From Cucumis sativus (Eukaryota; Streptophyta; Magnoliopsida; Cucurbitales; Cucurbitaceae), in contig NC_026657.2 of NCBI RefSeq assembly GCF_000004075.3, positions 37,868,732-37,932,731 on the forward strand: a stretch of DNA of 64,000 nt. Direction: 5' to 3'. Shown piece after piece: positions 25,345-36,315 of this stretch; positions within the stretch are counted from its first letter, which is position 1, and each line of letters opens with the position of its first letter. The notes below the pieces were generated by a model. The model searched no databases, had not been told where the DNA came from, and saw only the letters and a program-made list of their open reading frames with translations. The position numbers and the translations under genes are program-made.

Positions 25345-25635
25345 GATAATTATAATGGATAGCAATTTTATGAATAATAATTAAATATATAGAGCAATAT
25401 TTTATTTTTAAATTGCAAATATAACAAATTAGTCTATCCGTGATAGAATTCTATCACTGATAAACTCTTATGGTTTATAAGTGATAAACCAATATTTGCA
25501 ACGTGTAGTATATTTAGGGATAGACTCATATCATTGATAGACTTTGACAGATTTTGCTATATTTTAAAATTTTAAAAATGTTTATATATATACTTAATTA
25601 TTTGAATCTAATTGTTGTATTTACAATATCCCGTG
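25345..25635 (+). repeat. MITE-like repeat, copy 1
   Basis: About 285 bases shared with copies at 34793, 40566 and (inverted) 57189. The copy starts GGATAATTATAATGG and ends TTTACAATATCCCG, giving a short imperfect terminal inverted repeat. Its centre has TCTATCACTGATAAA and TCATTGATAGAC palindromes, then the conserved CAATATTTGCAACGTG, TTTTGCTATATTT and CTTAATTATTTGAATCTAATTG blocks. It is non-coding. Confidence 0.75.
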
Positions 25636-25920
25636 TAATATATCATTAAAATTTTCATTTGTGTCAAATAAATGTATGAATTATGGAAAACGTTGAATGT
25701 GTTAACGACATATTAGACGAAAAACAAAAATAATTCAAATGATTAATTATAAATAAAATGTAAAGTACGTAAGGAATTATTTTTATAAATTTTAAAGATC
25801 TAATAAGCACGAAATGAAAGTTTGTTCATTGTACTATTAAGTCATTTTTAAGTTTAAAGATTTATACGATACAAACCGAAAAATCCAGGATTAAACTTGT
25901 AATCTATAATTTTTACAATA

Positions 25921-25993
25921 AGAGTATAGGAGAATCGAACTATACAGACCTTTTGATAGTTAACATATTCACATGTCATGTGAGTTATACTCG
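25921..25993 (-). repeat. tRNA-derived SINE-like fragment
   Basis: On the minus strand GTATAACTCACATGACA (box A-like) is followed about 40 bases later by AGTTCGATTCTCC, a near-perfect box B. The spacing fits a tRNA-related Pol III promoter. No poly-A tail is resolved, so the copy is old or truncated. Confidence 0.4.
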
Positions 25994-26152
25994 TTTTTAT
26001 ACTATTAGGTATAAGCGAAGGAAGATAATTAACAATGACTTTAAACATGCAACGATAAAAATTTCATTTTATGTGTAAGTAACGATAACGATTTTAAACG
26101 ATGTATATAATTAAATTTACCTTCACCTGCTATAAGTTTTATTTTTTGGGTT

Positions 26153-26234
26153 GATCTCGACCAAAACCACTTTAGCTTAATATCAACTAACGTGATATCG
26201 ACCAAAACCACTTTAGCTTAATATCAACTAACGT
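26153..26234. repeat. 41-bp direct tandem duplication
   Basis: Two adjacent copies of a unit beginning GATCTCGACCAAAACCACTT and ending ATCAACTAACGT, with a period of 41 bases and one mismatch (CTCGA versus ATCGA). The near-identity indicates a recent duplication. It lies in non-coding sequence. Confidence 0.9.
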
Positions 26235-26428
26235 ACTCTTTCTTGAAATCGAAATTCAATCTCTCAATTTCACAATTTTTGTACTAAAACATATAAAACT
26301 CGTAAAAATCAATATTGAACGTGGTGTATTATATTTTGTTTCAAACCCTTTTTTATTTTGTTATATATATTAAAATTATATTTTGTTGGCAATCATCAAA
26401 CACATGGTCATATATTATAAAACTACTT

Positions 26429-26430
<2 letters not shown>

Positions 26431-26466
<36 letters not shown>
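26431..26466. repeat. (AT)n microsatellite
   Basis: About 36 bases of uninterrupted alternating AT in intergenic DNA. Similar tracts lie at 34050-34089 and 46933-46982. Confidence 0.9.
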
Positions 26467-26472
<6 letters not shown>

Positions 26473-27699
26473 AATAACAACAACCATAAATAATTGTGTT
26501 TTTAACTCTCAAGATTTAAAATATATTAATAATATTCATGCAACGTCTACTTCCCATTTATGTATTCGTACTTTCAAGAATATTATATTTTTCTTATGCA
26601 CTTTTAAATTGTTTGCTTAAATTAAAATTAATTTTGTCTTTGTTATTTTCGATTAGACCATTTTAGTCTACTCAAAATCACGAGGTATATGATTCGAATT
26701 TTCTCATCATCAATTGCTGGATTAAGAAAACCTATTAAATATTCTCTAAAAAAATGCATGAATTATGATAAAGATCGAATTAAAGGTTAAACCAAAACAT
26801 TAGTTTTTAAACTTAAAATGTTCGTTATTAGGTTTGCACACGTTAGTTTTTATGCCAAAGAACATTAAAACTTTTTCAATTTTGTTATAATAGAAAATGT
26901 GTTACTTTTCATTTTCGTTGATATGAAAGATCGAATCATTAACCTTTAATCTTAGTAATTTTTTTGACACAATACAAATTTACGAAGATAATAGTTGGCG
27001 TCTTATCCATTAGCCATGCTCAATTTTCTTTTTTTTCTTTTTAAAAGTTAAAAACTACTATCTTCCTTGAACCTATTTATTTATTTTTGTTATTTTACTT
27101 TTAAAATGTTAATTTCCGTTTCTCTACCTTCAACTTTAGTTATCATACTTTCAAAATTAATCGTAGTGTTTTGCTCTCAACTTTTGTTTACGGTAATCTC
27201 TATATTTGTTTTAAATTTCAATTTCTTAAAATGAAATAAAAATGAAAAACAAAGTCGTGAAATGATAAAGCAACATGAAATCTTTTGAATTAAAAATAGT
27301 TACAAATACAGCAAAATATCACAATTTTATTTATGATATAAATGTAGATTAGGTTAGTGTATGAGCATAGTAGATGTATTTTCATATTTTATTTATAATT
27401 TGTAAATATTTTAATTACCATATTTGAAAATAAATCTAAATTAGTTTAGCAACAAATTAGGGAAAAGAAAGAAAATATGAAATTCAGTTTAGGGATGATT
27501 GGATGAGGGAGAAGGAGTGGGCTGGGCCCGTCAGTTAATTAACCGTGGCTACATTTATTTACCCCCCGGTAAAATCGTCCAACCGTAAATATCTTCTTTC
27601 CTCTTTGTTTTCTTTTAACCGTAAAATTATTTAAGAAATAAGAAATAAGAAAAATAAATAATTTTAGTGTTTTTTTTATATTTTTTCCATTAAAATTCT

Positions 27700-29095
27700 G
27701 TGTCTTCTTCATCTTCTCTTTTCTCTTTCTTCTTTCATACAAAGCGGACTTGACCTGGAAATGGATTTGAATGCTACTCTTCTCTCCACTCCCCGCTTCT
27801 AAGATTTCCATTTCCCTCTCATTTCCCCCTTTCAATTCCTTCTCCAATTCCTTCTTCCATTCCTCAAATCTCTAGATCTTGTTTCGGATCCTTGGATCTC
27901 TCTTCCCCCCCCATTATCTCCTTTCCTCTTTTCTTCCAGATCTCTTCATTCTCACCAACTCCTATCCAACCCTACGCGCTTCTCTTTTTCATGACGTTCT
28001 GATCGTTTCCCCCCGTTTTCGAGGTCAGTTACTCAACTGTCTTGCTCTTGCTGTTGCTGTTTTTCTTCTTCTTTGTTTTATACCTGCTTGTTGTGGTGGA
28101 GGAGGAGTGGGAAGAGATGGAATGGTTGATGTTAGTCATGAATCTTATCGTTTTTTCTTTGATTGTGTTTGCGAGAGGAAAGATTAGTTAATGTTTCTTC
28201 TGGGTTTGTTTCCTTTATTTATTATTTTTTTTTTTACTTCAGTTGAGTGGAAAGGTAGATGTCTTTTTGTGTGTATGTGCGTGTGGGTTTAGTTTGAGAG
28301 CCGCATGCTTATTGTACGAATAGATCGAGTTGGAATGATGTGTTTTTCGTTTGATATATGTGTTTGAATCTGGATAATGGGAATGAGAATGGTGGAATTC
28401 TGATTTTGGTAATTTGTTGCTGCCTCAATCTGCAAATCGGAGGTCTGTGTGTGTGGTAATGGTATGATATGATGATGCTTGGATTTCTTGATTTCGGTTG
28501 GCTGTTTGGTGATGGAATTTCTGTAATGTGATTGATTGATGAGTGAGTGTGGCTAATTATATATATTTTCGGTTTGTGGTTGAATGACGAAGTCGTCGGG
28601 AGGTTATTTAAATCATTGTCTATGTCTTCGTTCACGGTTTCTTTGGGAAGAAATGGTTGACGGTTTTCAAACCATCCTCTACCACGTGTCCTAGTTCTAG
28701 AAATGTGGTTTTCTTTAAATTATTTTGGAACTAACTCGCTGTTGTAAAATCTGTAAAATCTTTTTATTCGGACTTGCTTTTCGGTTGTCGTATGAATCGT
28801 GAAGTCTGTGAAATGGATGAATGACTTTCTCCGTTCGTCTTTCAATTGATAATTTCTGTAAGTTTAATGTAAATGTATGGCATCGACCTGAGGAATGGTA
28901 AACGTTTTGCTATTAAGAATTCTCGTATGTGTTGTAAGACAGTTAATTACGACGTAATGCTAATTTACTGTATGTGTTGAATGTATTAGAAAAATGATTT
29001 CCTGGGTCGTAATAATTTTGGTTGAAATTTTTTGCTACTCTACTTGATTAAATTTGATGTCTTGTAATGCTTGTTTCTTCTTTGATCTGTTGTAG
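27700..29095 (+). other. 5'UTR exon and leader intron of the WDL5-like gene
   Basis: A pyrimidine-rich leader from about 27.7 kb ends at 28023 (TTTTCGAG|GTCAGT). The next exon begins at 29096 after TCTGTTGTAG, giving a leader intron of about 1.07 kb. Large 5'UTR introns are common in plant housekeeping and cytoskeletal genes. A site II element (GGCTGGGCCCG) and CCGTGG lie just upstream near 27520-27547. The short open frames here lack family resemblance. Confidence 0.5.
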
Positions 29096-29105
29096 TTTAC
29101 ACCAA

Positions 29106-31999
29106 ATGATGGAATCGGAAATCCTTGTACCTGCTGATGGGCTCAAACTGACCCTTCAAAATGGGTTTCATGAGCATGTTTCTGCTGCAGAGGAAATTGT
29201 TCCTAAAGTGACTGTGAGTGAGGACATAGACAAAGACACAGGGTCTCCAATGCAGCAAGAAAATATCGAAGATGATATCAATGATGGCAGTGCAACTAAT
29301 GAATCGACCACAAGGGAACTCACGGAGGGGTCAAATTTTCCGGAAGAAAGCGATATATCAACCCTTTCTATGGCATGCTACTTTGTTTAATCTGTTTCTT
29401 TAGATGAAGTAGTTTATCTTTTTTTTTTACTCTAACAGGTGCAATTTCTTCTTTGATTGCATTCTTTTCAGGAAGGAGAGGAAAAGTGTGGCGATCCTCC
29501 CAAGAAAGTGAAACCAGAGAAGGGCCAAATCAAGAGCAAGAATGAAAAGTCGTCAAGCCTTAAACAGATTTCTTCGACTGGGGTGAAGAAGAATAAAGAT
29601 GGAAAAGAGGCAGAACATCTTTTAAATGGTTCAGGTACAGGTGCATCGCATCCACACCCAAAACAGCCCAGTAAGAGTAGATCATTCAATGAGAGGCAAG
29701 CTCAAGTGCCAAAGGTAATGGTTTCTGCACATTGCCATTTGTGTATGCAACTTCTTCATGACCCCAAATTGTTGACCCGTCTATGCCTTCGAATCCTCAC
29801 CCCATGCAGTTTACTATTTCTTATTCTGTTTGATGATGTCCTTCTCATATCCTTTTTATCTGTTTCAAGCAGCAAACTGAGAAGTCTGATGGTGATGGGG
29901 AAGGCTCCAAGTATGTTCTGCCTGCTTTTATGATTTAATTGGCTCTTCTTGGTTGGTTTAAATGTTTATTTAGTTTTATATCTAATTTAAGATCTATTTT
30001 TGCTTAAACAATGAATGGAGAGAACTTTAACTTTCCACTAAACTATTGACAGTGTAAAAATCAATTAATGCTCCATGGATCACTAAGTTGTGACTCATTT
30101 TTTGCAGGGAGAATACGAACCTGAAACCTTTGAAGAAAGGTCAACCTAGTAAATCAGAAGGAGAGTCGGAGTCTTCTTTGTATCCTTCTTTTCTTACCTA
30201 CCCTCTACTATAACATTGATTTTCCTGAAAATAAATTAAAGAATGTAGTGCTATTTATACATTGTGCTTCACGTTATTTTGTTTCTTGTTGTTTGTTGGA
30301 TACAAGAGTTTATCCTTGAACTGTTAATAGAAGTCCCAGAGCAGGAGATGAAAAACCAAATAGGGTTGGGAGACTTCCTAACTATGGTTTTAGTTTTAGA
30401 TGCAACGAGCGTGCTGAGAAAAGAAAAGAGGTTTGTTTTCTGATACATTAGCGTGCACTTTTTTTGTAATTTTTCATTAATACTATATATAATGTGGGGC
30501 AGTTCTATTCGAAACTTGAGGAAAAGATACAAGCTAAGGAAGTAGAAAAGAACACTTTACAGGCAAAGTCCAAGGTATCATCACGGTCTCTATTTTCACT
30601 TTAATTTGTTCAACATTTGATTCGTATTATGAGAAAGTCGCATTGTTTGCAGGAAACTCAAGAGGCTGAGATAAAAATGCTTAGAAAGAGTTTGAACTTT
30701 AAAGCTACTCCCATGCCGAGCTTTTATCAGGAACCACCACCTCCCAAAGTAGAATTGAAAAAGGTAACAACATTTGAAAAGGAGATTTAAGTTTGGAATT
30801 CATTAATATCGGTTTCAAAATTTGATTGGTTCTCTCATGAACTTGTGGAGACACAATTTCTTGTATTTTTGCTGCTCAGTCTGAATTATAATTATGATGG
30901 CTCAAGAAGACACTCTGGGTAAATTTTTACCGATGTCCTTTTATAAAATATCCACCATGGCGTGTGGACCCTGTTCGTCTTTTGCATTCTAGCTGTCATC
31001 ATCTGCATATCATGTGACTAGGGCTCTTAGCTTGACAGTTTTTTTTAATATATATGTATATATACACACACATTAAGGTTTAGGTGTTCAAAAGAAAACC
31101 TATAAATATTAAATCTTAGGTTGGTGGTTATCGTAGATTACCTATGACCTCGTTGTCTTTTATCAAGGTTATGTTTCTTATTTACCACTAAGCCATGTTG
31201 GTTTGGATTGAAAATCTTAGATTACATGATTTTAGTTATGTTTCATGTGAAGATTTCTTGTAGCATAATAATAGTTTAGAAGCAAGCGTGATGATTTTGA
31301 TCCATTTAATCGATTTATTATTAAGTTGATCTAAAGTTGGCTAATGGAAACAACAAAAAATTGTTGATGTAGATACCACCAACAAGAGCTAAGTCTCCCA
31401 AGCTTGGCCGAAAGAAGAGTTCAACCCTAGCAGACTCTTCAAGTAATGATGGTGGTGATGTGCGATCAGCTCGCTTAAGTCTCGACGAGAATGTGGCTCT
31501 GAATAACAATTCTAAGGGGGTTTATCCTGTCCGTTCAGACAAGCCGAAAAGAAGGTCTCTTCCTAATCTGCCTTCTGAGAAAATTGTGATACCTGGTGTC
31601 GTAGCAAACGCAGGTGGGAAATCCTCAGCAACCAAGGTGAAAATTGTGGAGAAGGAGAAGGAAAAGCCTGCTGCTGCTTCAGCAACATCAACCACTACAA
31701 ATGGAAAGAAAGAGGAAAAACGAACATCATCCGAGGCAGCAGCAGCAGCAGCAACAACATCAACAAAGAAGTCTGCCAGTTTAAGATCGACAAACGAAGA
31801 GAAAACTGCTCCGTCGATCGCAACAAACGAAGTCGTGAATCTCAGCCGGGAAGAGGAGAATGGAGTTGAACCTAGCAGCAGCGAAACAGAGAACCAGAAC
31901 CATACAGACGAGGAACTGGAGAACGAAGAACAAGATCAGCAGCAACAGAACTCAGAGGAAGAAGGCGCAGTCCAATCATCCAGCATCATCATCGTTTGA
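29106..31999 (+). CDS. TPX2-family / WAVE-DAMPENED2-like microtubule protein (WDL5-like)
   Basis: Eight coding exons: 29106-29372, 29472-29714, 29873-29910, 30108-30179, 30331-30430, 30503-30574, 30653-30763 and 31373-31999. They give 1530 nt, 509 residues. The N-terminal half is acidic and then Lys-rich. The TPX2 domain spans about residues 222-305: [20 protein letters not shown], then [14 protein letters not shown] with [18 protein letters not shown] and the conserved [18 protein letters not shown]. The C-terminal 200 residues are disordered, with [11 protein letters not shown], a poly-Ala run from GCA repeats and a Glu/Gln-rich end. By family knowledge WVD2/WDL proteins bind and bundle cortical microtubules and affect anisotropic cell growth; Arabidopsis WDL5 acts in ethylene-controlled hypocotyl growth. 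The end of exon 1 is uncertain: 29372 needs a GC donor, while 29384 uses a weak GT donor and keeps the frame (513 residues). The first of two adjacent ATGs is used. Confidence 0.88.
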
Positions 32000-34044
32000 A
32001 GCACTTGACTCGTGCGAGATGATTGGAGGATGATGCCATTTTGGGAAAAAGGAAAACAGAAGAAAATGGTAATGAATGAATGAGATTGATATTGATGATG
32101 AGACGTGAATTATTTTGACATTTTAAGAAGTGAAGTGAAGTGATGAAGTGAAGAGATGATGATGATGATGATGATGATATATTTTGTGATTGTTATGTAT
32201 TATTATTATTATTAATATTAATATTATTAAGTGTTTTTGTGTTCATAAGCATCAAATTAATAGTTTTTTTTTTTGTGACTCTGACTTTGTGTGCCTTCCA
32301 ACTTTCACAGTTGCTGGTTGCGTCACTGAAGAAGGGATTTGCCATTTGTTGTATGTATAACTTTCTCTCGTCACTCTTTCCCTTTTCTTTTTTGATCCTC
32401 TAATTTATGTTCCCTATCCCCTCCCCTCCCTTTTTCCATTATATATTATTTCCCATTTCTGAGAGCTTACCAAAAAAAAATTATATATATATATATATTT
32501 GTGATATCCTCCCTTTTCTTTTTTTTTTCTTTTTTCTTTTTCTTTTACAACTTTGTACTTCTTCTAATGGGGAATTTCTCTTTATGGGCTTTTTTCCTAA
32601 TTCTCTGTACCTTTTTATTCTTATGTTTGCATGATGAAATTCTAGTCATTCCAATAAGTTTATTTTAGGCTACATTTCAATTTACTTAATTCTTTTCTTG
32701 AGTTATGTAACTATTTGGGTCACTATAATAATAGGTTTTTGAAGATGATAAATATGTGAACCTTATGTAGACATAAGAATAAAAAAGAATTATATTTAAT
32801 TAGTAATATAGATGATAATATGTATGTACGTTATGAAATGGATCTTTAATTTCAATTGGTTAATGTGAGTGAGGGTGAGAATAATCTTTAGAAGCAAAGA
32901 AATAGGTTCATTATTCATTAGCAGCATTGTTGTTCTCTATATTTCTAATCAATTTAAAAGGTTACATGATTGTGGATTTTTTCACCATTGGACTTGAAAT
33001 CATGTGAGAAAAAATCCTAGAGACCCTTTTCTTTCCTGTTGTCCTAATAAACAATCATCCCCCCATAATCAAAAGAAAATCTAAAAGTCATCTCATGTGT
33101 ATAGAGTTTGTCATAAAATAGTTTTAAGAATTCGGTGCTTCCAAAATGTAGGATCATCGATAGAGTTTTCGGTTCATCTTCAAGGATGATGAAGATTTCA
33201 TGAGGTGCGAGACGTAGGATTTAAGGAACACGATATTGGTATTATTATTATTCTCTTCGGTCACAATTAGAATAGGGAAAGTGATTGTTTAGTTGGCTTT
33301 TTATACTATAAGATTAGCTCATCCATTTACTTATAAATTTTAATTTTGTGCTAAAATCATTCACTTTCAAGTTCAATTTGTGATAAGAAAAGTTGTTTAT
33401 AATAAGAAAAGAAGTTGTCTATATGTTATCTACAAACTTATAAACATTCTACACAACAATCATAACGAGAGAGTATTAAGAGGAGAATGAACATGAGAAA
33501 GAGATTAGTAATCTAGTTTGGTATAAGCCATCTATGTCTTCAATTGCAACATTGTACTTATCTATAATGTTAAGTGGAACACAAAGTACGTTCATTGAAT
33601 AAGGAAGGATATACAATCAATAATAAAAGTTTTTTGTAGGATCAACGTTTTCGTACAACGTTCATTTTTCAAAAACAACTAAAACAATGTCATATCTAAT
33701 AAAATCTTTAAGTATAAAACAAATATTGTCAATCACATCATCTTTTAACAATACCAAATTAGAAGTTTACGAACTTACCTAACATTTTCTTAAGACAAAA
33801 AGCCTATTCAAACATATTTCTATTTAATAAATATCTATTAAATACAAAATTGAAACTTTATTAACTTATTAAAAACATTTTAAGTTTACATGAAGGTTTT
33901 AGAAACTAAATTTAAAATTTAATTGATTATAGTTTTATCTCTAAAATATTATTTAATTTTTCAAAATGATTAAATAATATTATGTGTTAATAGTATTTTT
34001 CTATATATTGTGTTATTTAGTTGAAGATTATCGGTATTTAAATA

Positions 34045-34091
<47 letters not shown>

Positions 34092-34446
34092 CTCAACTTT
34101 ATTTGATCGAGTTTGAATTCACATTGTTTTGAAAATAGAAGATCTAAAATTTAACAAAGAAGCAACTTTTAGTGATTACCAAAGTACTATTTTAACCTAT
34201 TTTTATTCTTTTAAATTTGCAACGACTAAGGAGCTATTAGTAGGAAATGAATCTCTTCATTTCTTTCTCTTCTTTTACATAAAATATCTACTGCTTGATT
34301 TGCCTTTTATTATTCATATTTTCAACCATTTTCCCTACCAACCATTATAACAAAGTATTTACGTAAAGTAAAAATATTGCAAATATAGAAAAACTTGAAT
34401 CTAATTCTTGAATATGTAAGTTATAGATAAATTATAATACGGGTAG

Positions 34447-34535
34447 TTTTTTTTTTTTTTTTTGTGATTAGTTCGACCAGCTAAAGCACACCTCAGCTAG
34501 TTTCACAGGATAACTTGTTTAACCCTGCAACATTT
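34447..34535 (-). repeat. Possible retroposon 3' end with poly-A tail
   Basis: Read on the minus strand, GGTTAAACAAGTTATCCTGT, AACTAGCTGAGGTGTGCTTT and AGCTGGTCGAACTAATCAC are followed by about 17 A residues. The blocks recall 3' ends of plant SINEs that contain a GTCGAGGTGCG..AAGCTGG pattern. The placement rests on memory of that pattern, and no full element or target duplication was found. Confidence 0.35.
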
Positions 34536-34792
34536 GGTTATTAGTAGTAGAAGTCTATCATTAATAGGATATCTTACCTTTTTCATAAGGATGATAGAAA
34601 AGTTTAATATGAAAGATTGAGTACATCAAGTAAGAAAAGTTGAGTTTAACAAATTTCTCCAAACGAATAAATTTCTTCAATTGTATAAACCAAAATCAGA
34701 AGCAACTAATCTCATCACTTAAATTTTGTTACATTCACATCTCTTTAAATTTATTTTGTTATATTCACATTTCTTTAAAAAAAAATACAACT

Positions 34793-35056
34793 AGGATAAT
34801 TGTAATGAATGACTATTTGATGAATAATAATCAAGGATATAACAACATTTAAAAATTTTACAAATATAACAAATTATCATTGATAGACTTGTATGATCTA
34901 TCACTGATAGATCAATATTTACAACATACTCTATCGGTGATAGACTTCTATTATTGATACAGTTGGACAAATTTTGCTATATTTACAAAAAAAAATTAAT
35001 ATTGCTATATATTTAATTATTTTAAATCCAATTGTTAAATTTGCAAATATTCCTTA
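34793..35056 (+). repeat. MITE-like repeat, copy 2
   Basis: Same family as copy 1, with start GGATAATTGTAATGA and end TTTGCAAATATTCC. Internal blocks include TCATTGATAGACTTG, TCTATCACTGATAGATCA, CAATATTTACAACA, TCTATCGGTGATAGAC, ACAAATTTTGCTATATTT and TTTAATTATTTTAAATCC. The palindromes are better preserved than in copy 1. Confidence 0.8.
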
Positions 35057-35569
35057 ATATAAGAATTAAATTTGTGACAAACCAGATCATAGTTTAATGT
35101 GTGTGAAAATACTTTATGTATTAAAATCTTCAAAGAAAAAAAAAAGGGTAAATTAAGAGAAATGTCCAATTATTGGGTCAAATCCAATGTTTGCTCCTTT
35201 GAAATCAAGGAGGTAGATGATATGTCAATTAATTAATCCTTTTCTTTTTTAAAAAATAATCACAATCTCAATTATTAATTTTTTTTTAAAAAAGGGTTGG
35301 TCCCACCTCTATGTTAAGCTTTTAAATAATTGAAAATAGGAAAATGAAGATAGACAGCAACCCATTATAGAATGCCCCATTAATGTAAAACCCCAACTTA
35401 CAACTTTCATATTATGCTTTTTGTTGACAAAATCAAGATTGTATTTGGTAGAGATATCATATTCACTTCTATCTATCTTTTACCAATGGAGGTGAAACAA
35501 AATCATACATTCACTTTCAACCAATCTTAAGTGCTTAAAACAAACTTACATTTCTTTTGGTTTATTATT

Positions 35570-36315
35570 TTAAAGTTTAGTTATTATGAACACAAAAGGA
35601 TGGAACAAAACAGACAACAGAAAGGGGGAGGATAGGTAGGGTGTGAAAGTATTGATTACATGTAAAATGAGGAGGGTTGCATTGTACAGTTCTCCAAAGA
35701 AGGAAAAAAAAAAGAGGCACCTCAAACACACCAGGGCTTGACAATAACATTGGAAGAAAAAACAACCCAAAAGGGTTGTGATGGCCAAAGCCCATGAAAA
35801 CCACAAGGCACCATAGTTTTTTGAACTGTCCAAAGCAACCACAACAATTACCCATTCACATTTTAAGCCTAAGCCCTAGACCAAAATCCTACAACCCCAA
35901 ACCATGACCATGACATAAGACACTATTTTTCTAGAACTTGACTCCTATAGAGAAACCAAAGAAGCAAACTGGGAAAAGCTTGGACCTATAATATCGTGGC
36001 ATCTTCTAGGGGTGGATTATCCAGGCGGATGTAGATTTCGGTACTGTTGTTCTTGGGGAAAATTGGCCATCGAAAGAGGTACATCCCCTCTACTATGCAA
36101 CAGATAGCTATGATCTGCAAAAAAATGAGAGGGAGATGGCCAAATACCCTTAAAAAAAGTACCAAAATGCTGCATGGACTGGGATGATCCTTTGTAAATA
36201 TATATATATATATAGATATATATACCCCCCAGAAGTTTATGAAGGGCCCCTGCTCGGAACAGCTGGCTGAAGCTATGAACATTGGCGGTCAACTAGGTTT
36301 GGTATGTTATCCTTT
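35570..36315 (-). promoter_or_regulatory. 3'UTR of the EBF gene with poly-U runs
   Basis: This stretch lies downstream of the stop codon on the minus strand. Uridine runs in the mRNA would be at 36119-36125 (7), 36152-36158 (7), 35757-35762 (6) and 35704-35713 (10). In Arabidopsis, poly-U motifs in EBF1/EBF2 3'UTRs allow EIN2-dependent translational repression during ethylene signalling. The same layout here suggests conserved control. The transcript end was not determined. Short open frames inside it are not treated as genes. Confidence 0.5.

Larger units (their letters stand above)
17002..27600. other. Ten-kb gene-free, AT-rich intergenic block
   Basis: No protein-coding gene is supported between the receptor kinase and the TPX2 gene. 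Contents that can be named have their own entries: the GGGAT/ACGTG island (18.5-18.8 kb), SINE-like relics (19.65, 25.15 and 25.92 kb), a MITE-like repeat (25.35 kb), a 41-bp tandem duplication (26.15 kb) and an (AT)n tract (26.43 kb). A less AT-rich island at about 21925-22125 precedes a TC-rich stretch, but no reading frame follows it. The rest is low-complexity A/T. Confidence 0.6.
32000..35559. other. Intergenic between the TPX2 gene and the EBF gene
   Basis: The 3'UTR of the TPX2 gene carries a (GAT)n microsatellite at about 32155-32178 followed by ATT repeats. The rest is AT-rich with an (AT)n tract at 34050-34089, a SINE or LINE-tail-like piece at 34447-34535 and a MITE-like copy at 34793. 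The two genes face each other, so their 3' ends share this interval. No other gene is supported. Confidence 0.55.

Noticed and set aside
25345..25635. CRISPR-like or satellite array, because of recurring GATAGAC units
   Set aside because: Units are irregularly spaced and embedded in a longer dispersed repeat found four times. This is a eukaryotic genome and there are no cas genes.
35577..35855. 92- and 90-codon minus-strand frames in the EBF 3'UTR
   Set aside because: They lie downstream of the EBF stop on the same strand and have no family resemblance. The Phe-rich runs are translations of U tracts.
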